NCBI GenBank assembly: GCA_037447655.1
Contig: JBBHKE010003126.1
Span: 148,560-212,559, forward strand
Length of the DNA stretch: 64,000 bases
Direction of reading: 5' to 3'
Source of the DNA: Zygnema cylindricum
Taxonomy: Eukaryota > Streptophyta > Zygnematophyceae > Zygnematales > Zygnemataceae
In this document: positions 37,201 to 48,171 of the stretch, one piece after another
Position numbering within the stretch: position 1 is the first letter of the stretch
Layout: each line of letters opens with the position of its first letter
The notes under the pieces: model-generated
Database searches by the model: none
What the model saw: only the letters and a program-made list of their open reading frames with translations
Told to the model about the DNA's origin: nothing
Made by a program: the position numbers and the translations under genes

Positions 37201-38344
37201 TTCTGTTCTGTTTTCCGGAAACCTCCGACACCGTCCCTTTTTCGGAGAGACCCACACAACAAATATGTTAAATCCTCTTTTTGAGGGAAATATAATGTGG
37301 ATAATAATTTACCACTGCGAAGGCCTTGTGTCCGAGAATTCGCGGATTTCCCTCATCGGCGGGTTGAAAACTGGTGAATTCGAGGTGTTTTCGGCCTGGG
37401 GAAGGTATGAGCTCAAATTTTATTTTTTGACTGAATTGTTTTTCGAAAGAACCAATGGAAAGTTTTCCCTCCACCAATATATGCATCGCCCTCACATAGA
37501 AGTTTCTGATACTGGCATTGTCTCGGACACTGTAATAAAAAGGAGGGGAAATTGGGGGGAAGGGAGGAGGGAGGAGGGATATGAGAAGGCGCGGCATACG
37601 AAAGGGAAAGTGGGAAAGTGGGAAACGGGGATTGCTAGAAAGGGAGAGGATGGAAAGGTAAGGAGGGGGGAAAGGGAAGGAAGAAGTAAGTGGTTGGAAG
37701 CGGGAAAGAGAAGAGGAACAGAGGGAAAAGGGTGGGAAGGGGAAATGGGAAAGTGTGAAAAGAGAGAGAAGAGGAAAGGGGAAAATGGTGAAGGAAGACA
37801 GGGAAAGGGAACAGTGATAAAATGCAGGCATGGGGTAAGGGGGGAAGGTGGAAAGAAGGAGGAAAGGGGAGAAGGGAAAAGGGGAAGAGATAGTCACCTA
37901 AGAAGACCTTTTATATTGAGTATTCCCACTGTAATAATGGGTATATCTAATAATACGGCTACGTTGCAGGGAATAATGACATCTTTGAACCTTTCTGTGC
38001 CAATTCCAGGTATATTCTGATTGGGCCACGTAGCAGGGGAACTCCAGAGTTTAAATACTGCACATAATAACAAACGTGGGATGAGAAACCACGGTCAGGA
38101 TGGATTTCATCGACTAATTTTTCTATTTTTTATTTTATTTCCCCGCTAGCATTTTAATTTTGCCATTCAAAGAGGGAGGATTTTGGGTAAATTGAGGCAT
38201 ACCGGGCTTCAAAATAGGAGGGCAGGGAGATTTGAATGTGTCGGTGGCTTTTGGTGGCGCACTCTCTCCTCTCTCACTCAATAAAAAAAAAATTGTGGAT
38301 GTAATAAATGTCAAAAATATCTTATTTTCTCTTCTCGAAACCAT
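27578..38344 (-). CDS. Secreted G8-domain / beta-helix protein (CEMIP/TMEM2-like), 20 exons
   Basis: Exons on the minus strand: 38344-38203, 38057-37898, 37529-37313, 37109-36905, 36273-36094, 35743-35571, 35169-35025, 33803-33695, 33177-32997, 32127-32075, 31578-31372, 31215-31084, 30970-30862, 30594-30532, 30279-30023, 29847-29542, 29200-29036, 28822-28647, 28251-28043, 27796-27578. All introns are GT-AG and all phases agree: 3408 nt, 1135 residues plus TAA. Domains: signal peptide (about 1-28), G8 (about 50-240), parallel beta-helix region related to human CEMIP/TMEM2 (about 300-690), conserved DLDGSITG region and following beta domain (about 700-880), C-terminal jelly-roll (about 935-1120). 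CEMIP/TMEM2 act on hyaluronan; plants lack that polymer, so the substrate here is unknown. Start 38344 is preferred over 38353 for its better context. Likely extracellular. Confidence 0.85.
28643..30279 (-). other. Exons 15-18: conserved C-terminal CEMIP-like block and linker
   Basis: Exon 15 starts QMNISTDTGEVSQY and contains MRDLDGSITGKPGV, the counterpart of the CEMIP/TMEM2 DVDGSVS block, with paired cysteines (NCTF, GCVGTCY). Exon 16 carries TRASDGKTVIIDGNLND and a FPFRVYFLILIAGETY strand. Exon 17 (29200-29036) and exon 18 (28822-28647) lack any Met and so are missed by an ATG-based search. Both have sound splice sites. Exon 18 reads WLWDASGTEH...PPAGFNKNGVAIFGANN, the start of the jelly-roll domain. 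Confidence 0.8.
31960..32066. repeat. Telomere-like TTTAGGG-related tract in intron 10
   Basis: Degenerate runs of TTTTTAGGG and TTTTAGGATTT, close to the plant telomere repeat TTTAGGG, lie just below (downstream of, in the sense direction) exon 10 of the G8 gene. A similar CCCTAAA-rich tract occurs at 56512-56705. Confidence 0.65.
32546..32767. mobile_element. MITE family 1 copy in intron 9 (222 bp)
   Basis: TACACCGTGAATCGCTATTAGTG at the left and its inverse ACACTAATAGCGATACACGGTGTA at the right bound 222 bp with no ORF. It is the shortest copy of the family. It lies between exons 9 and 10 of the G8 gene. Confidence 0.78.
33250..33520. repeat. AT/GA-rich irregular repeat in intron 8
   Basis: Successive imperfect units such as 'aaattcaaagggagtggatcaa' recur about every 35-45 bp between 33290 and 33510. 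Simple intronic repeat with no coding content. Confidence 0.5.
36405..36650. repeat. (GGGAGA)n-like tract in intron 4
   Basis: Purine-rich on the plus strand, hence a long pyrimidine tract in the sense strand of the G8 gene, between exons 4 and 5. The long Pro/Ser/Leu frames here are repeat artefacts. Smaller tracts of the same kind lie at 36003-36090 (intron 5) and 37545-37890 (intron 2). Confidence 0.85.
37545..37890. repeat. GGGAA/GGGAGG-rich tract filling intron 2
   Basis: Almost the whole of intron 2 (37530-37897) is purine-rich on the plus strand and pyrimidine-rich in the sense strand, running close to the exon 3 acceptor (TTTTTATTACAG). Confidence 0.8.
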
Positions 38345-39029
38345 GGCTGGCATATAGTTTCAGTCAGAAACGATTACGGTTTTGCTAACTTTTTCCTCTC
38401 CTTCCCTCTCCTCCCTCACACTCTCTCTCACTATCTCTCTCTTTTCTCCTATTGCGGTTTGAAACTTCATGTATCACTCACTCCTGTCGCTTTTCCTCTC
38501 TCCTGTCTCGCTATATATGTCCATTTCCCGCTCTCTCCCTGAGTGCGCTCTTTCTGAGCGGAAAGTCGTCCTTTCCAAATTTTGCGAATTCGCAACATTG
38601 CGCGGCGCTCCACCACCGACAAAGGTACGAAAAAATTCATTCGACCGACAAATAGGAGAGTGGCCAGCTCGTCAATGTACGGTCAGGTGAATTTCAAAAT
38701 TCAAACATAATTTCCAATTGTGAATAATTTCACAGTTGTGAATGACGTCCAAAGTCCAAACAAATGTCCACCTGAAATCCGCGTTTCGTAAAGTGGATCG
38801 TAAAGGAAATATTCATAATGATTAGACGCGCCTGTTGTAAGCAATGGTCTGATCCGGTTTACGTGACGGATTTTTCCACGTGTTTAGATTTAAGTCGCTG
38901 AACTGAACGCCGGTATCGGCGAATGTTAATGATAACGTTTCGGCGATTTTATTACCGGGCGTCTGATTCCGGTACGGAAGGACCGGCCTTAGATAGAAGT
39001 TTTTAGTTTTATAAAGCATGGGTTAAAGC
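38345..39029. promoter_or_regulatory. Presumed upstream region of the G8-domain gene
   Basis: This is the upstream side of the minus-strand start at 38344. The sense strand is GA-rich at 38395-38450 (plus-strand CTCTCTC runs), typical of plant 5' leaders. I see no convincing TATA box. Confidence 0.35.
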
Positions 39030-39295
39030 CATAGTTCAAAAGTAGGCGTTTTTATCGTAGGCCTTTGGTCGGCGCCTTTATCGTAAGTTGTGTTATGGGA
39101 TTTTCATGTGATCTACTTAGATCGCTACTTTGATGAGCGACCATCTGATCGTCCGAATCTGACGATGTAAACAAAAAAATTTGGTCCGAATGTTTTAATT
39201 GGTCCGAATACAATATGGGTCTTAAGGTCATATTGCATGTTTTGCATACAATAGGCATATTGTATGGGCCTACTTTCACCTACTTTTGAACTATG
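39030..39295. mobile_element. hAT-like MITE family 3 copy, perfect 8-bp duplication (266 bp)
   Basis: TIR CATAGTTCAAAAGTAGG / CCTACTTTTGAACTATG, flanked by GTTAAAGC at 39022-39029 and 39296-39303. Inside are GTAAGTTGTG, TCGGCGCC and 'aatacaatatggg' motifs. No ORF. Young or well preserved. Confidence 0.9.
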
Positions 39296-39458
39296 GTTAA
39301 AGCGCTGAAAGCAACAAGGTTTAGGGTTTGGCTTCTATAAGACCAAAACCTTGCAAAACAGAGAAAAACGTTTTTTGGCAGCTTGTTATGGCTAATTCAG
39401 TAATTTTCTACATTGGCTATCAAGTTAGGGCATGGTCTCATTGATGTTGTACTTACAT

Positions 39459-39723
39459 CATAGTTCAAAAGTAGGTGAAAGTAGGCCCATACAATATGCC
39501 TATTGTATGCAAAACATACAATATGACCTTAAGACCCATATTGTATTCAGACCAATTAAACATTCGGACCAAAAAATTTTATTTACACCGTCAGATTCGG
39601 ACAATCGGACGGTCGCTGATCAAAGTAGCGATCTAAGAAGATCACATGAAAAGCCCATAACACAACTTACGATAAAGGCGCCGACCAAAGGCCTTCCATA
39701 AAAACGCCTACTTTTGAACTATG
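39459..39723. mobile_element. hAT-like MITE family 3 copy, perfect 8-bp duplication (265 bp)
   Basis: Same family as 39030-39295 but inverted, flanked by ACTTACAT at 39451-39458 and 39724-39731. The two copies lie 163 bp apart and together form a large potential hairpin. Confidence 0.9.
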
Positions 39724-39876
39724 ACTTACATCGACGACATTTTTCAGAATGTTGAGGGTGAATCGTATGATTTGTTGACCGTACATAGGCATCTGTACGA
39801 ATTGTACACTTTGCGCCGAAAACGAGGGTAAATCCTCGATGGTGAAATTATCAAATTATCTCCATGATCTGCGGAG

Positions 39877-40036
39877 TCGAATCTTTCTAAATTACTCAAT
39901 AAGTTTTCTTATTGTGGAAGTTTAAAAGGTACGAACGACAAGTCCAAAAGTCTAAATCGAATCTTTCTAAATTACACAATAAATTTTATTTGTTGTGGAA
40001 GTTTAAAAGGTACGAACGAAAAGTCCAAAAGTCTAA
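39877..40036. repeat. Tandem duplication, 2 x 80 bp
   Basis: Units 39877-39956 and 39957-40036 both read TCGAATCTTTCTAAATTAC... to ...AGTCCAAAAGTCTAA, with a few differences. Confidence 0.85.
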
Positions 40037-40366
40037 TTAGCAATCACTTTTCAACAAGTGTCGGCTACAATAAGAGGAATCTCTTCCCGTCGAAACCAGC
40101 GATGACTTTGAATTTCTCAGTACGGCCGCAATCAATTCGTCGGCACTCACTTTTTTTTTTCCTAACGATATTGTATATTATTTGAGTATGTACTTTTCGT
40201 TCAATGGTTCCTGCACTCTAACTACCGGCTTTTGTCGTTACTGACCTTGATTTGGGGGTCGGAGTACAGAATCCGCTAAAAGCGTCAATTTTTTTCCGCC
40301 GCTTTCATCAACTTTTCTAAGGGCACTCAGGCCCTTATTTCTGTTTGGAGACCGTCAATCAAAATG

Positions 40367-40920
40367 TACACCGCCAATCGTTATTAGCGTTTATAAATTA
40401 TTAGTGTTAAAAATTAATTAGCGTTATCAACGCTAATTTGAGTTTTTAAAGATTTTGAAAAAAAAAGTTTACAACGGATCTGCCATCAGGATCTTCACAA
40501 TAAAATATGTTAAAGTACAAAATCTGACAAATCGTACACCGTCGCGTCCATTTACTCTAATTTATTCATAACTCTAATTTGGGTTTTCTCACTTATATTC
40601 AATACGCGATCAATATCTTTACACTAAAATAATTACAATCTAGTTCTGCCTTTCATTCTGAGCGCAGTTTTAAGTGCGATCGCGATTATATGTTTCGTAC
40701 TTTTTTGCTCAACAAATAACCGTTTTGTACGGATTGACACGTCCGTACATCACACTATTCAAGAAGATCTTAAATTAAAATTATTAACGCTAATTAACCA
40801 GAACCTTAAGTAACTAACGTAAAAAAAAAATTTGTGTTATTAATTCTATTTCAGGTTTTGGGGTCGAAATTCGGCAGTGCCGATATAGCGTTCATAACGC
40901 TAATAACGATTGGCGGTGTA
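40367..40920. mobile_element. MITE family 1 copy (554 bp), intact TIRs
   Basis: Bounded by TACACCGCCAATCGTTATTAG and its inverse TAATAACGATTGGCGGTGTA. It is the best-preserved member and the reverse complement of 18912-19477. TA at both ends. Confidence 0.85.
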
Positions 40921-41424
40921 CCTTTCCGTCACCGACCGTCAAAGTAATAATACGACATGAGTGCACACAGGTGTTTTTTTAAGCGGCGTAGAAAACAATG
41001 ACACTAAAAGCGATTCACGGCGTAACAACATAGCGCACTTTCACACTTCCCATTGTTATTAACTTCAAGGATTTATTATTGTTGATGTGAAATTAATCAA
41101 TTATATTGTATAATACTAGTTCTAGTGCAATTTTGCGTCGCACGTTTTAATCCACTATCAATTAGTATTTTTTAAGACTCTTTGATGATTTTTGGCCAAG
41201 AAAAATTGTGACTAAATTAGTATTTACTGATTGCGAAGAATCTGTTAAGTTCGGTTCAGGTCGATTCGGTCTCACTTCAAGCGGTCCGAGTTTTCCGTAC
41301 AGCATAACGTACAAAACAGATGCACATGAGACACAATCAGAATAAAACAAAAACCACATTGGACAGAATGTCAGGATCTCTGGCAGGATCCAGCAGATCT
41401 GAACCAGGTTTTGACTTGGGACTC

Positions 41425-41660
41425 TCACTTAGGGTGTGTCCCATGTACTTGTAACTTAGCGAAATTACTTTGTATTTTAGCGCGGATCCGCCGGACCCGG
41501 TTTTCAAGTGTCCCTATGTCTGTAATGACGAAATCGTAACTTACGCTTGTGACGATTGTATACGTCGACAATACCTGTGACGGTTGTCAACGTGGACAAT
41601 CTGTGGTCGCACGATATTTTTTTATACCTGCGTGTGACGTCGCATGTCTTACCGTGACAT
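41425..41660. repeat. Dispersed repeat shared with 21745-22030
   Basis: Parallel to the copy at 21745-22030 with conserved GCGGATCCG, GACGATTGTATACGTCGAC and GACGGTTGTCAACG blocks. Begins near AGGGTGTGTCCCATG, ends near GACGTCGCATGTC. Confidence 0.65.
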
Positions 41661-41966
41661 TGTAGACGTACCGCCTTCCAGCCTGTGCAATTTCACGGTC
41701 GAAGATGAGGCGCTTTGCCTTCGCGTCTCCTGTCCGGTCGACGTGAAATGGCATCGGAATTTGAAGACCCCTGCAAAAAAAAAATCCGTACTAGACGAAA
41801 ACGGACAAATCCAAACAAATTGTGTACCTATCTTTGTCGTATTAGAACGGAAACGGACAAAACATAGCGAACTATGTACTTTTCTTTGTCCTTGGAAATC
41901 GTAGGATTTTTGTCAAAATTTACGGCACGCGCGAAAATATGTTCCTATTTGTCAATCGAAAAAACC

Positions 41967-41976
41967 NNNNNNNNNN
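41967..41976. other. Assembly gap (10 N)
   Basis: Ten Ns. The sequence after the gap starts at GAGATTTCGCACG inside a copia LTR repeat that also occurs at 48667, so the gap lies at a repeat boundary. Confidence 0.99.
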
Positions 41977-42497
41977 GAGATTTCGCACGTTTTTGCATTG
42001 GTCAGTCTGAGTCTTTGCTGATCAATGATTGGCCCAGGTAAAAGCCTGTTAAAACGGAGCGTTGACTCTGGCCTGGCGAGTCCAGGGCGATGATGGATAA
42101 ATACTGAAGTATAAGAGGAGAGTAGAGATCTTTTCCTTTGGAGAAGTTTGTGGAAATTCCAGTTGATCTTGGTCTTGAGCGATTAATACCAAATTGGAGA
42201 AAAGGCATTTTTGCATTAAAATCTCTTACTAACTAAATAGTGTTTTAGTAGTTAAGAGATAGAATCATTAAGAGTGGAGGGTAGTGGAAAACACTTTAAT
42301 AAGAAGGGTTGAGCCACGAGGGCAAGAGACCAAGCTAAAGTTACGTCGACATACGTTTATTCTAATTTAAAGTTTATCCTTATATGAGTGTGGTCCAATG
42401 TGGATGTGTATTTTCCAATGTGTGGAATGTGCGGTTGGGATGGTTTGTAGTAATGGGATTTTCTGAGAGGTAGGAGATCCTGTTATATCTACATCCG
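41977..42497 (+). repeat. Copia LTR fragment (family D)
   Basis: Matches 48667-49177 almost throughout, from GAGATTTCGCACGTTTTTGC to GGTAGGAGATCCTGTTA. No PBS follows here (the sequence continues TATCTACATCC), so this is a solo or truncated LTR. It is separated from its 5' side by the N gap. Confidence 0.75.
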
Positions 42498-43339
42498 TCA
42501 CAATCTAAAGTTACAATTTTCTGAAAGTTGTACGAAGAATCTTCGCTAAAAAACAAAGTAACAAGACTTAGTTTCGATTATATGCAAAAGTACCTTTAGG
42601 ACCATAGTGTACTGTCTTTCAAAGTACATTTAGGTCTGAACTTTATATTACAGTTCTTATGTTTTACAAGAGAAAGTTTAGATTGACAAACAAATGAAAC
42701 AAATTAAGAACATTGTTTTGGGTGGAGGTTCCAACTTCAAACGTTCAAACAAAAAATACGCCGTCTGCTAAGCTAACACATACAACTATCTTTATTTAAA
42801 TTATAGACATTTGGTCGTCCGTTTCAAAATCTTTAAATTGGCCAACTTTCTGTTTGTCTGCACCCGTAAACAACGTGTCCCCAGGCTGGCGTCACCAATC
42901 GGGTAACTTTGTCCCTCGGCCCACGACAGCAAACCAGTACTGTAGCGTTGTCCCTCGGCCTACCTCGGCAAACGTGTAGCTTTGTCTTTATGCTAACGTC
43001 AGCAAACGGGTAACTTTCAAAGTACTCCCTAGATAATATTTCTTGACCGTCAGATCTTGGTTGCTCGACCTTGTCAATTAATTAAGATAAAGTCGTCACG
43101 TGCACTAATGAGTCTTTAGCTGTCTATCATTCATTCGTGACCGACGGATTATAGGATACTGGCAGTTCAAAAGCTAGCCGTCCTTTTGAACAAATAGGAT
43201 TTCGAGTCGTGAAATATTTTCGTCAATTGTTGTGTTGATTTGGGTCGCGTCTACAAATATCCATACGGATGACTAGAATAGTACAAAAGTACTAAGACAC
43301 AAGACACGGTCCATGCCCGTGTAACAAGCGTTGATTTAC
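42498..43339. other. Gene-free stretch with a short tandem repeat
   Basis: At about 42870-43022, three imperfect units of 45-50 bp share 'cagcaaacgggtaactttgtccctcggcc'-like sequence. Nothing else recognised. Confidence 0.5.
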
Positions 43340-43847
43340 TACACCGCCAATCGCTATTAGAGTAAAGGAATAAATAGCGTATAAAAATATTTAGTGTTAT
43401 GAACGCTAATTGGGAAAAAAAAAATAAAAAAAAAACATATATACTAGTTAGTCACTAACTCTAATTTGGATTTTTTTCGAATAATTAATGTCCGCCGTAT
43501 TGATGTCTACATCAATATATGTAACCGTACAAAATGTGACAATTCATACACCAAAATCTGAATATTCGAGTTTGCGTCTTTTTTCCCAGTGCACATTCAC
43601 ATGCTTGCGCAATTACATTAAATCATTTTTTGTACATTTGTATTTCAGAAAGTACATTTTGGTACGGAAAAAATTGTTCGTACACCACACTATAAACATT
43701 GCGGTGTACTTCCGTTATTAACGCTAATTGAAAAAAGAACCCTAAAAGGCGTAAAGGAAAAAATAGAATTATGGATTCTATTTCAGGTTTTTGTTTTTAA
43801 AGGGCACCGAATTAGCATTGTTTACTCTAATAGCGATTGGATGTGTA
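43340..43847. mobile_element. MITE family 1 copy (508 bp)
   Basis: TACACCGCCAATCGCTATTAGAG on the left and CTCTAATAGCGATTGGATGTGTA on the right. Internal 'aattagagt' and GTACACCACACTAT-like blocks are shared with other copies. Confidence 0.78.
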
Positions 43848-43892
43848 GTTCAATAGTAAAAGTATAACGGCAACACACGTTGGACTCCCAGC

Positions 43893-43973
43893 GTTCGCTG
43901 CAAGATTCGAACTTGCGCGCCCAAAGGGCACTGCCTTAGCAGGGCAGCGCGTTAACCACTCCGCCAAACAGAC
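43893..43973 (-). tRNA. tRNA-Ser(GCU)-like, slightly degenerate
   Basis: 81-nt minus-strand cloverleaf with the same D arm (GGCGGAGTGGTTAACGC), anticodon GCU, long variable arm and T loop (GTTCGAAT) as the copy at 50161. The acceptor stem has a C-A mismatch at pair 3. The T stem carries a compensated change (GCAAG/CTTGC). Could be a gene or a decaying copy. Confidence 0.6.
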
Positions 43974-44601
43974 TGTGCTTCTACCGAACAATGTTATGTA
44001 ATATTAATATTTATCTATAGCAAATAAGATAAAACTCCGAAAATTAAGAACAGTTTTTTAAGGTGAAGATCCATCAGACGAAAAATTGAGGTTATTTACA
44101 AAATTTTATACTCCACCTTACCATATGGTATTGTATTTTTTTATTTTGTTTGAAAAACAACATTACAAAAGATCGGATATTATTATCCACGATTATAAGG
44201 GAAAATGTCGACCGTTCGATTACGTTGGGGTCTTCATCCGCGACGCAATCTTTCAATCATCCCAAAATGAATCACGGTACAGTACAGTACTCTACCCACC
44301 TCAGGGAGGTGAGTACTGAGTAGTCTGTCACACACCGTGTAGAATCGATACACTTTGGAAATACTGCTTCGAGGGAGAATGGACAACCACTGAAATTCTC
44401 ACACGACGTAATGGCCACCGGCCACGTGCCTTGTCGAATCCGCCAAAATCAAACAGAAGATATCCTGTCACACTCCTTTTGTCTTCCCTTCAACTTCGTG
44501 GTTTCCCGCGCTTCGAGTTTTCGTTTCGAAAAGGCAAGCGGGCGTTGATAAGGAGAGGGCGTCTGCGAAAAAAAGGGGATTTTGTAATGCATATTTCGTA
44601 C

Positions 44602-44906
44602 CATAGTTCAAAAGTATGCGTTTTTATGGTAGTCCTTTGGTCGGCGCCTTTATCGTAAGTTGTGCTATGGGCTTTTCATTTGAATTTCTTAGATCGCTAC
44701 TTTGATCAGCGACCGTTCGATCGTCCGAATTTGACGGTGTAAATAATTTTTTTGGTCTGAATGTTTTAATTGGTCCAATTTTTGATCCGAATGTTTTAAT
44801 TGGTTCGAATATGTCCGAATACAATATGGGTCTTAAGATCATATTGTATGTTTTGCATATAATTGGCATATTGTATAGGCCTACTTTTGATTACTTTTGA
44901 ACTATG
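44602..44906. mobile_element. hAT-like MITE family 3 copy (305 bp)
   Basis: TIR CATAGTTCAAAAGTA / TACTTTTGAACTATG, flanked by TTTCGTAC and TTTCATAC (7 of 8 match). Longer than the 265-bp form because of an internal duplication of the GAATGTTTTAATTGGT block. Confidence 0.85.
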
Positions 44907-45165
44907 TTTCATACAGTGATTGAGTATGAAAGTATAGATTTCACATTGAAACATTTGAAAATGGTCGGTTTTGGAAAATCTTTGACGATTTTCCATATAT
45001 GATTTTTAACTTACGTAGTACCACTCAAACCACGACACATAGCTTTAGTGCTTTAGAGACATTACGTGAATGGCATCTGGCTGTCCTTGATATTACAGCC
45101 AATAATGATGCCCGTACAATGACAAAGACTTTTGATGGAACCACGGCCTTAGCTGGCGTTAAAAC

Positions 45166-45545
45166 TACACCGCGAATCGTAATTAGAGTAAATTACTCTA
45201 ATTCGATCGCTCAAAATTTCGACTCTATCATATGAAATAGAGTAAATTATTCAAATTTTTTCATTATTCTATTAAAGGTAAAGTTTAATTAGCGATTTTA
45301 ATTCTAATATAGGTTCGTTTTAAATAGTGTGGAGTACAGACGACCTGCGACCCTGCAAAATTGTACTTTATTAAGTAAAAAAGTACACACAATGATTTAA
45401 TACAGGTCGTTATCATGTAACTGCGTTTTAACAAACCACTTAGTGCAAACGTCATAGTGACGATAAAATGTACGTTTTGCCAAATACTATATGAATACTT
45501 TATCTACAGTAAAGGATATTAGCGTGCCAAATTAGAGTACTTAAA
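45166..45545. mobile_element. MITE family 1 copy, degenerate
   Basis: Starts TACACCGCGAATCGTAATTAGAG. The interior has TAAATAGTGTGGAGTACAG and a poly-'gtac' block as in other copies. The right terminus is not recognisable, so the end is approximate. Confidence 0.55.
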
Positions 45546-45971
45546 TAAATTCGAGTAAGGGTACGTCCTCCATGTATTAAAGTATCTACTTTTCTCTGTC
45601 TTTTTCAAGGAACTTTGACAAGAACTTTAACCGTACGAGAAAATCATTTTTACCAAAGTAGAGTGAACTTCAATTCATACTTTGGATGTACGACGTGTTT
45701 GTTGTCATGTGAACGCATTTTGGCATTTTCCCCTTTTCAACCCCCGGGCAAGAGAATCTATCAAAAAAAAAAACTTCATCCAAAATCACCTCGAGGAGGT
45801 GATTTTAGTTAAAGTACCGCCCAAACAGCGAATGAAAAATGACCCACGCACGCGCTACAAGAGTGTGAAAATTTTAGGACGAGGGAGAGTCCTCGCTATT
45901 ATTCTCCTTGGCCGTCACGCGTGTGTACGAAAAAAAAATTGCAGGGTTTTCGGGCCTCCACTTTCATTCTG

Positions 45972-46350
45972 TAACAGTATCTCCTACCTCTCAGAAAATC
46001 CCATTACTACAGACAATTCCAACCACACATTCCACACGTTAAAAAATACACACCCACATTGGACCACACTCACATAAGGATAAACTTTAAATTAGAAGAA
46101 GCTTCTGTCCACATAACATTAGCTTGGTCTCTTGCCCTCGTGGCTCAACCCTTCTTATTAAGGTGTTTTCCACTACTCTCCACTCTTAACAATTCTATCT
46201 CTTAACTACTAAAACACTATTTAGTTAGTAAGAGATATCAATGCAAAAATGCCTTTTCTCCAATTTGGTATTAATCGCTCAGGACGAAGATCAGCCGGAA
46301 TTTCCACAATTATTTCCCAAAGGAAAAGATGTCTACTCTCCTCTTAAGAA
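45972..46350 (-). repeat. Copia LTR fragment (family D), inverted
   Basis: Reverse complement of the 3' two-thirds of 48667-49177, from the CTCCTACCTCTCAGAAAATCC end to CTACTCTCCTCTTA. Truncated on its 5' side, with no internal region attached. Confidence 0.75.
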
Positions 46351-47290
46351 TTGTCTTTTTTATCTCGGAAGGTCGGGAAGGTGGGGCGGTGGGTTTGCTT
46401 GACCCGTACGCTCACTGCTCCGTACTTTAAGTGGCACCGACAATGAAGCTCTATTTGACACGTGTTTATCGGTCTGTCAAAAAAATTGTCTTGTAGGGTT
46501 GACCGCCGTAAATCGAGCTCGATACTGCGCGAGATATTGGAATGTTTACGGCGAGTCGTTGTAAAGAATTCATTCGATATATTATTTATGAGCTTAAGGG
46601 CGTGCTCGGAAGCTTCGCGACTTCGTGGGGCAAATGTGGAAACCGCGTAAAGTTTAAAAAACAGAAAAAACCGTTGGCCTGGCGGACGTAAAGTGGTAAA
46701 TGGGAAATGGGGTTGCCTGATTGTTGCAGAATCGCACTGAATGAAAAGTGCGAACTCTAAAGTGTAAGTACGGATCGCTGTTGTTCAAATCGTGCGATTT
46801 TTTCCTTTTTTCCGATTGAAACGTATAATTCGTGACTGTTGAAAAATCGCAATGTACTTTCTGTCCGGTAAACTGAACGGGTAATTTACGGCAACTGTAC
46901 GGTATTTTATGAAAGCTGTACGGTAAATGTAAACTTCGACAAAAAGATACGTTGCACTTCGTAGTATTTTCTGTCCGGTAAACTGAACAAAAGTTTTACG
47001 GAAATCTACGGAATTGTACCGAAAATGTATGTACTATTACAAAAGGATACGGAAAATGTAGGGAAAATGTACAAACTGCGGTACATGTAAAATTCATTTT
47101 TGTTTACATGTACGTAATAGTACGGACTAAAATTCATTAACTATTTTCACGATTTTTTCAAAACGTTCAATGCGTTCGTCACGTATAATTCGTCGCGATT
47201 GAATCGTTCGCACTAAACGGTGTGAACAACTATGGTACGGATGCGTTTGAAAACCATAGAACCTAGCAAACAAAAAATCTGCTCTAAACC
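46351..47290. other. Gene-free stretch rich in GTACGG motifs
   Basis: Between about 46860 and 47130 short imperfect repeats recur ('ctgtccggtaaactgaac', 'tacggaaaatgta'). No coding or RNA feature recognised. Confidence 0.45.
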
Positions 47291-47298
47291 CTAATTTG

Positions 47299-48171
47299 TA
47301 GTGTTGTGTATCGGTAAAAAACTTATCGCGGTGGTTATCGGTAATCGAATGGTCAGAGGTACCGATATATCTGTCCGAGACCAACAAATTCCATATCGGC
47401 GATAACTATAAAAATATATAGTGCGCATACTATATTACCTTATTAAATACTATATTATACTATTTACATTAAATAGAGTGGCATGCCACGTCTACGAATC
47501 TGTTCCGTAACTTTTTAATTGAAAATTATTACGGACAACGCAGCACAGAAAACGTTGGCCGGTTAATTGAACAAAATATTTTTACGGCGACGTACGGAAT
47601 TTACAGAAAAACTGGTGAACATGGAACGGAAAAAGGACGGCAGACACAAAGTACAACGGACGCAAAACAATATTCTGCGCGCCGCAGGAATCGAACGAAC
47701 GACTTGGAATTAAAATGTACGAGCGGACGGCCAATGTGAGCGTTGGCATCCCTAAATGGTTCTTTTGGCAGCTTACGCCAAAAAAGTTGACAGGTTGACA
47801 CGTGGCAGGTGTCCAGTGGATCCCAAGGAATAAAGGGACAAAGCCATGGCGTCGCATGTGAAAGGTACATCATTTATATTGAATCCGTACCAAAACCTTA
47901 CAAACGTCATGGCGGCTACTGTACTTTCTACGTGTCCGGGGAATAAAACATACAGCTGAGTGTACATGCCGTACATTTATCTGTACGGACCGTGCATTTA
48001 TCGCCGATAGTTATCGTTATCGCTGTTATCGCCGATAAGTACCCAATATTATCGGTTATTTATCGGCGATAAGACCGATAGCGATACATCGAACCAATAT
48101 ATCGATAATCGGGAACCCGAAAAATTGTCCAAATCGGTTATCGGTAAATGCTTACCGATACACAACACTAC
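47299..48171. mobile_element. hAT-type MITE family 2 copy (873 bp), perfect 8-bp duplication
   Basis: TIR TAGTGTTGTGTATCGGTAA / TTACCGATACACAACACTA, flanked by CTAATTTG at 47291-47298 and 48172-48179. The interior is rich in TATCGGCGATAA motifs at both ends and has an unrelated GC-richer centre with no transposase. Opposite orientation to 19820-20916. Confidence 0.9.

Larger units (their letters stand above)
36094..38344 (-). other. Exons 1-5: signal peptide and G8 domain
   Basis: Exon 1 gives a basic start followed by a hydrophobic segment (IFLTFITSTIFFLL), a probable signal peptide. Exons 2-4 hold the G8 landmarks: LWSSPATWPNQNIPG, IPCNVAVLLD, GILNIKG, then QVDLHGMPGG, SWCQLAATAKAGS and the glycine-flanked WPIGGLIAVATTDYE. 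Exon 5 adds ITLDQPLTYMHNG and the GEVLLLTRNIVITG strand that in CEMIP/TMEM2 joins G8 to the beta-helix. The acceptor of exon 5 (TTTTTTGCAG) and donor of exon 4 (GAG-GTAAGT) are close to consensus. Confidence 0.85.

Noticed and set aside
36977-38020. Plus-strand frame of 347 residues
   Set aside because: It is antisense to exons 2-4 of the G8 gene and then reads the intronic purine repeat (Lys/Arg/Glu-rich). The minus strand has conserved domain sequence and splice sites.
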